A DNA stretch of 64,000 bases from Ostrinia nubilalis. Its lineage: Eukaryota > Arthropoda > Insecta > Lepidoptera > Crambidae. How positions within the stretch are numbered: the first letter of the stretch is position 1; each line of letters starts with the position of its first letter. The position numbers and the translations under genes are program-made. This document shows, piece by piece, positions 20,214 to 32,200 of this stretch. Under the pieces are notes generated by a model that worked only from the letters and a program-made list of their open reading frames with translations, was not told the DNA's origin and searched no databases. The stretch spans positions 13,346,012 to 13,410,011 of the forward strand of contig NC_087106.1 in the NCBI RefSeq assembly GCF_963855985.1, given 5' to 3'.

Positions 20214-23200
20214 CTGAAATTATACGATTGTTTATATGAGTACACTTTGGCAGTTTTCCTTTTAAAGCAGTGATGGCCAAGAGGTCGACCGCAGTCTACC
20301 GGTTATCGACGGCGAAGACGATTTTGGTAGTCCGCGAGAGTTAAATAAACTGAACAGAATTCACTTGCAGTCGACCCGCAAGAAATATTTTCGAGCATAA
20401 GTAGACCTCACAGGTAAAAAGTTTGGCCTCCCCTGCTTTAGAGCCTACGTTAAAACTCGTGCGGAAGCACGCGCGTTGGTCTGATTTGAAAAGCAGTACA
20501 TATTATGAGCAGTTCAGTGTGGCACGAACCCATGCGACCCATTATGCACGATAGGAATGGACTCAAAATGCCACAACGCTAAGCGAGCGCACGCTCATCT
20601 AGTGCGGTCGACAGTGACACGCGAAGTAAGTGTGAGCAAACCCTTAAAGTACACACATATATGCACTATGCGAGCTACCCTCTCGTTCTCACCGCTGTAA
20701 CTACTGTGTAGCCAGGATCTACAGCTTGACCGCCAATATGAGCCGCTAAAGGTCGGCCTGGTTGAGGCCGGCGCGGTCACTGTAGTAACAACACTGCACC
20801 AGTAACACTGGGGGACCCACCTCGGCCCTTGAGGATGAGGTGCGGCGAGGCCAGCGGCGTGAGCGCGAGCACGTCGAGCAGGTCGGCCTGGTTGAGGCCG
20901 GCGCGGTCACTGTAGTAACAACACTGCACCAGTAACACTGGGGGACCCACCTCGGCCCTTGAGGATGAGGTGCGGCGAGGCCAGCGGCGTGAGCGCGAGC
21001 ACGTCGAGCAGGTCGGCCTGGTTGAGGCCGGCGCGGTCACTGTAGTAACAACACTGCACCAGTAACACTGGGGGACCCACCTCGGCCCTTGAGGATGAGG
21101 TGCGGCGAGGCCAGCGGCGTGAGCGCGAGCACGTCGAGCAGGTCGGCCTGGTTGAGGCCGGCGCGGTCACTGTAGTAACAACACTGCACCAGTAACACTG
21201 GGGGACCCACCTCGGCCCTTGAGGATGAGGTGCGGCGAGGCCAGCGGCGTGAGCGCGAGCACGTCGAGCAGGTCGGCCTGGTTGAGGCCGGCGCGGTCAC
21301 TGTAGTAACAACACTGCACCAGTAACACTGGGGGACCCACCTCGGCCCTTGAGGATGAGGTGCGGCGAGGCCAGCGGCGTGAGCGCGAGCACGTCGAGCA
21401 GGTCGGCCTGGTTGAGGCCGGCGCGGTCACTGTAGTAACAACACTGCACCAGTAACACTGGGGGACCCACCTCGGCCCTTGAGGATGAGGTGCGGCGAGG
21501 CCAGCGGCGTGAGCGCGAGCACGTCGAGCAGGTCGGCCTGGTTGAGGCCGGCGCGGTCGGCCAGCGCGAGCCCCTCGGCCAGCGCGGCGAGCGACACGCC
21601 GCCCACCACTTGCAGCACCGAATTCATCTTCGACGCGTTGCCGATGTCGCCTGGGGAGACACGCACGGTGGATACACATCTTTTGGCACTACTTAATAAA
21701 TAAGGTCGCTTACTATGGGCCTCATAAGAAGGCTCAAGGTCACCCAAAGAGCGATGGAGCGTGCTATGCTCGGAGTTTCCCTGCGTGATCGAATCAGAAA
21801 TGAGGAGATCCGTAGGAGAACCAGAGTGACTGACATAGCCCGCAGAATCGCTAAAATCAAGTGGCAGTGGGCGGGGCACATAGCTCGGAGAGCTGATGGC
21901 CGCTGGGGCAGGAAAGTTCTTGAGTGGCGACCACGAGCTGGAAGACGTAGCGTGGGCAGGCCTCCCACTAGGTGGAGCGACGATCTGGTGAAGGTCGCGG
22001 GAGGTACCTGGATGTAAGCGGCGCAGGACCGGTCTTTGTGGAAATCCTTGGGGGAGGCCTTTGTCCAGCAGTGGACGTCTTTCGGCCGAAACGAACGAAC
22101 GAAAGAAAGAACGAATAAATAAGCATAGGACATCATTCGACATAGGAGCCCGTGAAATTCGACTAACGTGCGTATACCACGTGCCGATAAGCTTCAACCA
22201 CACCAACGCGTGCAGATCGCCATCGCCGACGTAATCATAGACCAATGACATGTCGCGCGTCCTGTTATTGGTCGCACGATCTGCACGCGTTAAGGTTCAG
22301 TCAAACCAATGCGATCACACGCGATCAGCCGGCGTGCAGCGATGGCGATCAAACTTAAATGCGTGTGATCGCGTTGGTTTGACTGAACCTTTAGTTTCGT
22401 TGAAGCATTATAGGTTGTTGCATTCACGAAGACGCGCCCCACCAATTTTTGGTCGAGGGAATCGCGGGATTGCGAGGATTTTGATCCGAGCGTCAAACCT
22501 TTTGGAAAGCGACAAAAAGAATCATTCAATGAACTGTTCCACACAAAACAAAATTGTCTCCATGGTTCTATTACCATAAGAGAAATTAATTCCCAAGCCA
22601 GACTAATTATTTCAAGTCTATGTTAACGAACACGTCGCAGGCACGGAAGAAATCACTGTTAGATACAAATAAAGAAAATTAGTAAATAAAATAAATAGCA
22701 AAGAAACCAGAAACTGAAAAAACATATTTCCATTATGCCTTGTTTTTACTACTTTTCTGTCTTGAGTAAAAATACGTAACGTATGAAAATTTGGGGTTTT
22801 TTTTTTTCAAGTATTTCATGCCGTCTTGGTGCTATAAGTATTTATCTAATTTGGACGGTCGGATTTGACTGCTGACACTTTTCTCTTACCTCTTACTAAT
22901 TAATGAAATAAGCTATAAATTATTTAAAAGATTCATTAAAAACTGGTGATTTTACTATTAAAATACACTCACTTATGGATTGAAGATGTGGAAATGCATG
23001 CAAGTTCTAAAGAATCAACTCACTAGCCTAAAGTTGTACCACCTTAACTTTAACTACAACTGGTATTTTTGTAAGAACTTTGACAGATTTTTGATAGTTG
23101 TTTGTTAAAGTTATGTAAGATGGTGCATCTCAGGGTAAGTTTTTACAAAAAAAGGGTGATTCAAGCCTTCAGAAAGAGTGACGATTCATGCATATCACAC

Positions 23201-26200
23201 ACACAGAAACATAGCTGTATAAACAGTGCGTTTTTATTTGTTGAAGCCATACCAAAAATGATACCACAGCTTAAAAATGTATTCTTTAGAGTTTAGACAT
23301 TAAAATGAGTAAGATAATAAAAACAAGATAATAATGAAGTACAAATGAATTACTGTTTTTGGAATTCTCAACGAAAAAAAAACTTCTAACTTCTCACACA
23401 GTAAGATGAAATCTGAAAATGATTCCGAAACTGATAGGTGTGAATATGGATGGTACTGTGGAATATGTCTGTCTGTCCCTATAGTCCTTATACCTACTGA
23501 ATCCTCGACTAATTATCTTAAAATTTGATCTAATGGTATAGCTATTAATTGCCACAAATTGCTATGACTCTAAATTCAACATCATCAAACCAAAAGCAAG
23601 TATCGTGCGAGCTATGCTATCGAGTGCAAGTGTCAGCGGGCAAGTTTCCTCGCGCCAGCAACTGGAGAAGCTGACTACTACCAAGGTAAAAGGAGTTCTT
23701 GCTCATCGCCTTGAAGCACGACTGGCAGTCGTCGAACAGCGAGCGGTCGCCGGCCGCCAGGATGATCAGCGTGCCCTCCTCCGCTTGTGTCTTCGAGCCT
23801 TGGATCTGGGGACAACATAGAAACACTTAAGCATTTTCTTATGCTACACCTCTACAGGTAATCATCATCATCAGGGTCATTTGGTGAGAAGCGACACGGT
23901 GCGGTGCACTGTACACATGTGGTATGCGGCGCCGCAATACGGCACCGTCTCGCTCAATCGAAATGCGGTGTGCCAGCGGTGCGTTGTATTTTTTATGCAG
24001 GACGCCGCTCCGGCACCGCGCCGCGATCGCACCGCACCGTGGCGTCTTTCCGTTCTATACATAGCCAGAACGCAAGGGTGTGAAACTAATCGAGTATAGT
24101 TTGGAGATGACTTTTTTTACTAAGCTCCTCCAAACTATACACGACCAGTACGCATATGCTGCGTACTGCTCGCGTATACTTTGTAGTGACTTAGGTCAAT
24201 TATCTTACTCCAAAATATACATCGCCAGTACGCATACGGACTAATCATGTATGTATTGTAATAAGTGCGTGATTACAATTTATACGCGAGTAGTTGCATG
24301 CTAGTCATTTTGTCTTATTGACCTCTCTTTCTATTATATATTAATTCATATCTGCGTGTCTACTTTAAACATTGAATCATCTTTCGACACGTATTCTGTC
24401 ATAGAAAAGATATTTGTTTTGGGGCTGATATTTAATTTTCACCAATTCTCGAATAACTCTTAAATTAAGAATTATGTAGGTATAGAAATATTATTATGTC
24501 AAAATGATTTTGTTCTTGAGATAAAAGTTAACAAATAAAATAAATAATAAATAAATATCCTTTAGACATTTTACACTGCACTTCTAGTCCCAAACTAAGC
24601 AAAGCTTGTACATAATACTAAGTATTAAACATACATACTTAAATACTTTTTTTTTGTAAATACATACTTACTATACATAGAAAACACCCAGTCCAATACA
24701 AACAAATATGTTCATGCACACAAATGTTTGTACTGTGCGGGAATCGAACCCGCTCCCTCCAGAATAATAGTCCGTTTCGAACCACTACACCAAACGGCCG
24801 ATAATACAAACCTAGCATTTAAAGTCTCGCATAATGTATTAATAATGCACGTTGAACTTTCTTCTCTCACTCTCTCTCATTTTAAATGAATTTATGATTA
24901 CACTAATAATTGTTATTTAGTTAATTTGAAATCTACCTAATCAATTTAATTTCAAAAACCACTTACAATAGGGTTAAAAATCTAGATTTATTATAGATTC
25001 AGTAAAATAATAATATTTTATGTAATAATATCGAATAAATGTAATTTTAAATATAATTCCATATTTTACTAAATCAATATCAACTAAACACACTCTAGTC
25101 AATTGTAAGTGGTGTAGTAGAAACTAATCGAGTATAGTTTGGATATGACTTTTTTTACTAAGCTCTTCCAAACTATACACGATCAGTACGCAAAATTCGT
25201 GTATAGTTTGGAGTCACCGATTTACAAACGGGCACTACAAAATATACACGAGCAGTTTCCTATGGGTGCGTTCTGTCCATGTATAGAACGGAAAGACGCC
25301 GCACCGTGTGACTTCTCCCTTAGTCTTTACTATGGAAACATGACAAACTTTAAAATTTACCAGAGGCAAATGGTGGATTTAGCCTTTTAGGATTTATCAC
25401 ACTGGATGCGATCTGCGGTCAGGTCAACGTAAACGCAGCCCGCATCATGTATGAGATTATTTTGACCTGACCGCAGCCGCATCCAGTGTGACATGTCCTT
25501 TACTCCCCACGTAGGCCAGATGAATTGGGCTAGCAGGTTAGCTGACACAGATATCGCAATTTTAGAAAACCAGGTAAGTAAAAATTGTTTATTGTAATAT
25601 AACAGCCTCTATTTCAGGACTTCCCAAATATATTTTTTTCCTGTGACACCCTTGGGAATTTGCCATTTTTATGGGATGACCCAGAGCGTCGCGACACACA
25701 GTTTGAAAAGCCCTGTAGCTCTAGACAAGTGGCACTTTTTGATCTAATCGAAAATCACTTAACACCAGGTGCGATTGCGGTCAAATACCTGCCTTGTCTA
25801 GCATAAAAAAAATCGAATCCATTCACGAAGCTATGTAACTCCATACAAAAAAAACGGCTCGACCTTTCGATCGTCTTTCGACATTAAAACTATGTATCAC
25901 GTTTTGCCTCTTGTCTAGGGGGGTTGCTCTATCTAGTCGTGTCTGATGTTCACTAACCTGTGCCTCCAGGTATCTGCCGCCCTTCCCGCTGATGGCCTCG
26001 ACGATGTCGTGCGAGGTGTCGGCGTCAATCGACGTCATTTCCACGTAGCCCTTTGACTCCAAAGTCGGGCAGTGCAGCACTCCGCAGTTGCCGAACACCA
26101 TCTGGAAAACAATGCTTTTGTGTTCATCTAAACCGACAAAAAAGCCAATGGAAAAGCTATTCAAACTTAATGTAGTGTAGACGGGCTCTCCACCATGCGA

Positions 26201-29200
26201 TACGTATGAAGGAATACGAAGAAATTGCTAGGACATCTTTAAATCGTGATAAATGTCGTATTGCCTGGGTGCCTTTAATTCGTGATAGGTCTTTATCTAC
26301 AATGGGGCTCAGGAATTCAGGATCGACGTGCCTTCCGAAGCAGTACCTAACCTATGTCACGAGGAATTCCTACAGCAACATCATGCATTAATATGCACCC
26401 AGCCAGCACTGCTCTAAAATAAATAATGCTTAATCCAAAAAAAGGATGCCTTTGGAAATTCGGTTGAAGCGATCGTACAAAATCCGAGGAAAATTTTTCC
26501 TCAATTTTTGCCATCGCACCTGGAATTAGTTATCAATTCAGTGTGTTTATACATAGCGCGGATGGAAATAAAGCGGGCCAGTGCTGGGTATTCGCGTAAA
26601 GGTCGCGCTGGTAAGGTCAGCGGGGCGGCTTCATGTTCTAATGGACTGACCTTTGCGAGAGTATTTATTACTATGGGTGCCCATCCCAAAGCGCTGATTA
26701 AAATGTTTATTTATAAACTTTTTCTGTTTTATCGCATATTTTTGACATATTTTCCTCATGTTATATGCATGTCTGTATGCAACATACACGAGGTTATTGA
26801 AATTGCAAAGGATGCTATAAATATCTTAATATATTTTTTTTTTCCTCCTTTTAGCGCTAGGTTGTCTTTTTTAAATTTTATTTTAGTAATATCTTATGAT
26901 ACATAGCCTGTATGTTTTGAAAAAGAAAGATAAGTCCAGGCGGAAAATTGTGTTTTTTTGGTGGTGACGACTGCATTCAGCTGCTATAACGGAGCACGGA
27001 ACCGCAGTTTCCTGCGTCTGCACCCCGTTTCATTAACAATCTGCACGCGCACGAATCGCGTAACATTTTTAAATATGGATTTGTAATAGTGCGAACATCG
27101 CCGAAGGTCGTGTTTTACAGCTTCCCCCCGTAAACATCGTAAATGTTGCATACCCGCTTTGCGATTCCCTGAACGCCCATGTATCATCGTACTACGAAAC
27201 TTGGTACTTTCGATATGGATTGATATACCCTTAAACTTTTATAGGTCAACAGATACTGCAGATTTATAGGTCGTCTTGTTTATGCCTAAAATATCTCTTT
27301 TATCTTTCAGCTACTGTTTTTATTTAGATTATAGGTTCATGATATTGCATGGAAATTGTGACTCATATTTTGAAAGAGCGATTGATGCATGATGGATTAT
27401 GATGAGGTAGTATTTCCATGCCAGAGGCGTACAGCTTGTCAAATGACTGACTGCGAGTACTGCGACTCAGGAACCCCATCAATCAAAATAGTAAAGATCG
27501 TATGGCCAAGTAAGTCAGATAAATTTTGTTTCTATTACTATCTGAGTCACGCCTATTCAAATGACAGAAATTAAGTGATCCACCACTATTCAATGTGGAG
27601 TCACAGAATCTTGAAATGACTTCATTGACTTACAGTCATTGACTTATGATTGATTTAACGACCTTAGCCAACTCAGGGAATCATTAGTGTCCTGCGTCAT
27701 ATACACAGGCCTATTTCTATTTATTTATATTAACCGGCAGACAGTGGTGACTGAGTTTGTTGGGGCACTTCTTCTCAGCACTTGCCAAATGTTGGTCTCG
27801 AAGCGCTGGTAGGGTAAAAAGATTATGAGACATGTTGTACGGGCGGGAGGCAGTGTTCGTAAGGCACCGCTCCCGTGCCCGGGATATGCGGTCAGGAAGG
27901 GAACTAACTCCCTAGTGAGCCTAGAGTCCCTATTCCCTAAGACACTAAGTCCCTAGAGCCCTAGCCCTGCCTAACAATAAATACTTAGACATAATAAGGT
28001 TTGATAGGAAGGAAGCTGCTCCCAGGTCGCCCAGGGTAGCAGCGTTAGGACGGCAGGTAGGCGGCGGGGACCCGCTGCCAGCCCGGCAGACTCACCGGAC
28101 TGATCATAGCGACGGCTAAGGGTGTCTTGGCCGCAGCGGGGGGAAATGAGACACAACGACGTACGGTTGATATCTGGTTTATTGTTATAATGCTATTGGT
28201 ATTTATACATAATTTATTGATTGTACACATTTATAAGTATTTGCTAGTGTGCCGTCGGTGTAGAGTGCCGACGGCGCACGCTGAGGGTTCATGGGTCGCC
28301 CGGCGGTCAATGCTGACGGTGCAGCAGGATGTACGATCGTGCTCGTACATATTGGCACCTCGCAGAAGAAGAAGGCGCGGAGGATGCTGCACGTGGCTGC
28401 CCTGCTGCCCGATGACCGAAGACCTTGGCTGCCGGTGACTCCATGAGTGGTTGATGACCCAGGTGGTGGACCTCTGGTTGGCTGTCCACTTGGTGTCCAC
28501 CTGGCTGGTTGATTGACCAGGCAGCTCGCGGGCCTGGCTCCTGGTGATGCCAGGATGCTCGCGGGCCTGGCGCTGGTGAGGCCTGGCATTGGTGTTGCCT
28601 AGGCTGATGGTGGGCCTGGCGCTGGTGTTGCCAGGCTGGTGTGATCAGGCTGATGGTGAGCCTGGCGCTGGTGTGGCCAGGCTGATGGTGGGCCTGGCGC
28701 TGGTTTGGCCAGCCTGGTATCGTCAGGCTGATGGGAGGCCTGGCGCTGGTGTGGCCAGGCTGGTATGGTCAGGCTGATGGTGGGCCTGGCGCTGGTGTGG
28801 CCAGGCTGCTGGTGTGGAGCCTGGCGCTGGTGTGGCCAGGCTGATGTCCCAGTGGTTGGTCGATTATCCAGGCTGCTTGTCTCCTGGCTGTTGTCCTCTT
28901 CAATGGTGCCCTCTTGGCTTATGTTGCGCTGAACAGCATCTGCGACTTCTCGGTTACCGGTGAGACCCACTTCCGGGAGGCCGGTAACTGATCCGCTGCT
29001 GTCAGATTGGTGATGTTCTCATGATGGTGGTAGTTGCTCAACTTGGTGGTAGATGATGGTACTTGTCGTTGATGATGGTAGTTGTCGTTGGTAGGAAAAG
29101 TAGAAATTAGGATGGTAGTGAAGGACAAGTATTGGTAGTTGTGGTTGTTATAATTTCCCCCGCCTAACTAATATTGGTAACCTACACTGCTAATGATAAT

Positions 29201-32200
29201 ATTATTTACTTGAAAACACAATACAAAAATGTTATGTTATTTTACTTGTTATAAAGTCAATGGACTGCGAAATGCTTAGTTGCAGAAAGGTGAAACTATG
29301 TGAGAATCGCTGAATGGTAGTAATGCGCTCGCAATGTAGCAAAGTATGGTAATATGAAAAATGAATATTTTGTGGCAATACACAAGCCACAGTGATAAAT
29401 AAATAAAACAATAGTTAGTTGTAGCCTCTTGCTTACTACAACTTGGTAAAAATGGTCGTTTTAAGATCTGTAGCTTCTGGTTGCTACCTGGTCGATCTTA
29501 TTTCTTGGTTTGTAGCGTCTTGATTGCTACTGGTTTTGTAATGGTCGTAGGTTATGTAGACTGGTACGCTACATAACTTGATAATGGTAAAGTTGTTAGC
29601 TTCTTGGTCGCTAACTTAAATGGTAATGGTTAATTAGTTATGCAGTCTGGTTCGCCGCATAACATGATAATGGTAGAGTCGATAGCTTCTTGGTTTGCTA
29701 CCGTATTTGGTAATGGTAAATAAATTATGTAGACTGGTTCGCTACATAAAATAATGGTAAAATGGATAGCATCTTGGTTTGCTACTATTTGATAATGAAT
29801 AATGATAATGATGATGTTAAGACCGCGCTCGGTAAAAATGTTAATTCACGAGTTGGTCAGTTTTGCTACATTGCTCGCTAAAAGTTATTATGAATGATGT
29901 TTACATTACGTAACAAATAATGGTAGTGAAATAAATTAATTTCCAATTGGTTAGGTATTGGAAGACCAAAATAAGGTCATTGTTTGGTTAATGTTGAATA
30001 TCAATAATGGTAAATGGTCGAAGAGTTTAAGCAATCGAAGATCATTAATCCGGCTCGAAGATGTACGGGCGGGAGGCAGTGTTCGTAAGGCACCGCTCCC
30101 GTGCCCGGGATATGCGGTCAGGAAGGGAACTAACTCCCTAGTGAGCCTAGAGTCCCTATTCCCTAAGACACTAAGTCCCTAGAGCCCTAGCCCTGCCTAA
30201 CAATAAATACTTAGACATAATAAGGTTTGATAGGAAGGAAGCTGCTCCCAGGTCGCCCAGGGTAGCAGCGTTAGGACGGCAGGTAGGCGGCGGGGACCCG
30301 CTGCCAGCCCGGCAGACTCACCGGACTGATCATAGCGACGGCTAAGGGTGTCTTGGCCGCAGCGGGGGGAAATGAGACACAACGACGTACGGTTGATATC
30401 TGGTTTATTGTTATAATGCTATTGGTATTTATACATAATTTATTGATTGTACACATTTATAAGTATTTGCTAGTGTGCCGTCGGTGTAGAGTGCCGACGG
30501 CGCACGCTGAGGGTTCATGGGTCGCCCGGCGGTCAATGCTGACGGTGCAGCAGGATGTACGATCGTGCTCGTACACATGTAGAGGCTCCTTAAGAGCAAA
30601 ATGACGATTTGTAAGCACTATATTTATTAGTCTAAACCAGCGGTTCCCGAAAGGTGATCCGCGGAACCCTGTGGTTCCGTGGAAAGGCCGCAAGGGTTCC
30701 GTAAAAAAATATTATCCCACGTTTCGTGACCGACGTTGTTCGCGCGCACCGACTTGTTTACAAATAATTGCATAAAATCTTTATTGTTTTTCATTTAAAT
30801 TTCCATTTATCAAAGTAGGGTTCCGCTAGGAAAAGTATAATCAATGAGGGTTCCTTGGCAAAAAAAAAATTGGGAAACCCTGGTCTAAACAAATAAAGAA
30901 ATTTTGACTTTGACTTTGACTTCCATAGAGCCTAAATTCGGCAAGCTAGCTCGCTCATACCTCCTTCGCAGCCTGAGGGTCGGCCACGCACGAGAAGGTG
31001 ATGTCTGCTTCCTCCACGACGTCGCACGGTGTCACGGCGATGGTGGCGCCCACTTTCTCGAAGTCTTTGCACTGTTGACAAAAGAATACATTTCATTAGG
31101 ATAAGAAGCAACAAAACTTTAATTAGTTTAATAAATTCGAGAGATCGTGCGAGAAAAGACAATGCCGGAAATTGGCGTCTTTTTTTTTTCGCGCGGCCAT
31201 CGACCAAACTTTGTTTTTTGATTACAAAATAGTATAATAAACCAAACTTACTATGACATGTATACCTCTAAACTCAGTCTGAACTGAGTTACGAGCATTA
31301 GAAGTTTAATGATTTTCATACTAGATTTGCTTTTTGCGCGCAAAGTTTTGTAAGAAATTGCAACAAAATAGTGAGATTGTATGTATAAACAAACAGTACC
31401 ATCCATTAAAGGCTCCAGACATCAGTATGGAGCAGAATCAGCGCAACAAAAAATAGCGCAATATTTTGTTGCAATTTCTTACAAAACTTGCGCACAAAAA
31501 GCAAATCTAGTATGAAAATCATCAAACTTCTAATGCTCGTAACTCAGTTCAGACTGCGTTTAGAGGTATACATGCCATAGTAAGTTTGGTTTATTACACT
31601 ATTTTGTAATCAAAAAACAAAGTTTGGTCGATGGCCGCGCGAAAAAAAAAAGACGCCACTTTCCATACAAAATCTGGCATTGCCATTTAATCTTTAGTTC
31701 TCAAGGTAAAATTAATCACAAGGGTTCGGAAATCGTCACCGGCAATGCATAAATTGCTGACCTATACGAGCAGGTGTGAGAGTAACCGTCCACATAATAT
31801 CATGCTTACTTTAATTTTATTAATTTCTAGCATTCCCCTAGGACCTAGGATTTACCCGCATACATTCCACCTGCTTGCTTTTATCTTGCAACCCTAATCA
31901 GTGCCATCTATTGGCAGCGAGCACGCGCGTTAGTTCCATTTGTCGCCGCTAGATGCCGCGCAAAGTCCCCGCTCGGTCCGAATCGATGGCGGCCATCCCG
32001 CGCCCCGCGCGGCGTCAACGACCGCGTTGCAACGCTTGCCAGCCGAGCGCCCGCCATTTTGATAACGGTGCTAATTCCCCACGCTACAAAGGCGACACGG
32101 CCGGCACTGTGTCGGCTCTACTGAGTCACACAACGAGCGGTCTACGAACAGAGTGCCGTAGATGGAAAGGACCGGCTCGCGTCTATTGAACAAGCAACCT

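Larger units (their letters stand above)
23878..25320. mobile_element. Composite inverted-repeat element, about 1.4 kb
   Basis: GAGAAGCGACACGGTGCGG near the left is inverted at the right (CCGCACCGTGTGACTTCTC). 'GGCGTCTTTCCGTTCTATAC' near 24,042 is inverted near 25,280. A 73-bp block (24,082-24,154) is repeated directly at 25,120-25,192 with about three differences. The interior holds a SINE and a small MITE. Boundaries and target duplication are not certain. Confidence 0.6.
27836..30575. mobile_element. Non-autonomous LTR retrotransposon, 2.74 kb
   Basis: Two 514-bp direct repeats (27,836-28,349 and 30,062-30,575) begin TGTACGGGCGGG and end GCTCGTACA, so they have TG...CA termini. I saw no difference between them. 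The element is flanked by CATGT on both sides (27,831-27,835 and 30,576-30,580), a 5-bp target-site duplication. The 1,712-bp interior shows no gag, protease, reverse transcriptase or integrase. It holds hairpin arrays (listed separately). A TGGCACCTCGCAGAAG sequence three bases after the left LTR could be a primer-binding site, but I cannot name the tRNA. No clear polypurine tract is seen. It is best described as a TRIM/LARD-like element, and would need proteins from an autonomous relative. Confidence 0.92.
27725..30925 (+). mobile_element. LINE 3' tail interrupted by two later insertions
   Basis: The tail runs 27,725-27,830 ('cttctcagcacttgccaaat...'), resumes at 30,581 ('agaggctccttaagagcaaa...') and, after a second interruption, ends 30,891-30,925 with the (TTTGAC)n tail. 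An uninterrupted copy of the last part is at 51,178-51,245. Confidence 0.75.

Noticed and set aside
20777..21300. Identical 87-residue open frames repeated three times (protein repeat family?)
   Set aside because: They arise from the 130-bp DNA array read in shifted frames. They begin with a frame-shifted 'MTAPASTRP' and are not independent genes.
20751..21540. CRISPR-like array
   Set aside because: The period is uniform with no unique spacers, the unit is exon plus intron sequence, and the genome is eukaryotic.
21427..22251. 274-residue open frame on the minus strand
   Set aside because: It is a chance read-through of RTE LINE antisense sequence, an intron and the real GLYR1 exon. Splice sites and family alignment define the exon as 21,650-21,471.
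28203..28970. Pro/Arg-rich frames of 123-128 residues in the LTR element (gag?)
   Set aside because: They come from the GC-rich hairpin repeat and the LTR, exist in several frames, and show no CCHC knuckle or capsid-like features.
27836..30575. Segmental duplication instead of an LTR element
   Set aside because: TG...CA termini, equal 514-bp length and an exact 5-bp target duplication outside the pair fit an LTR element much better.
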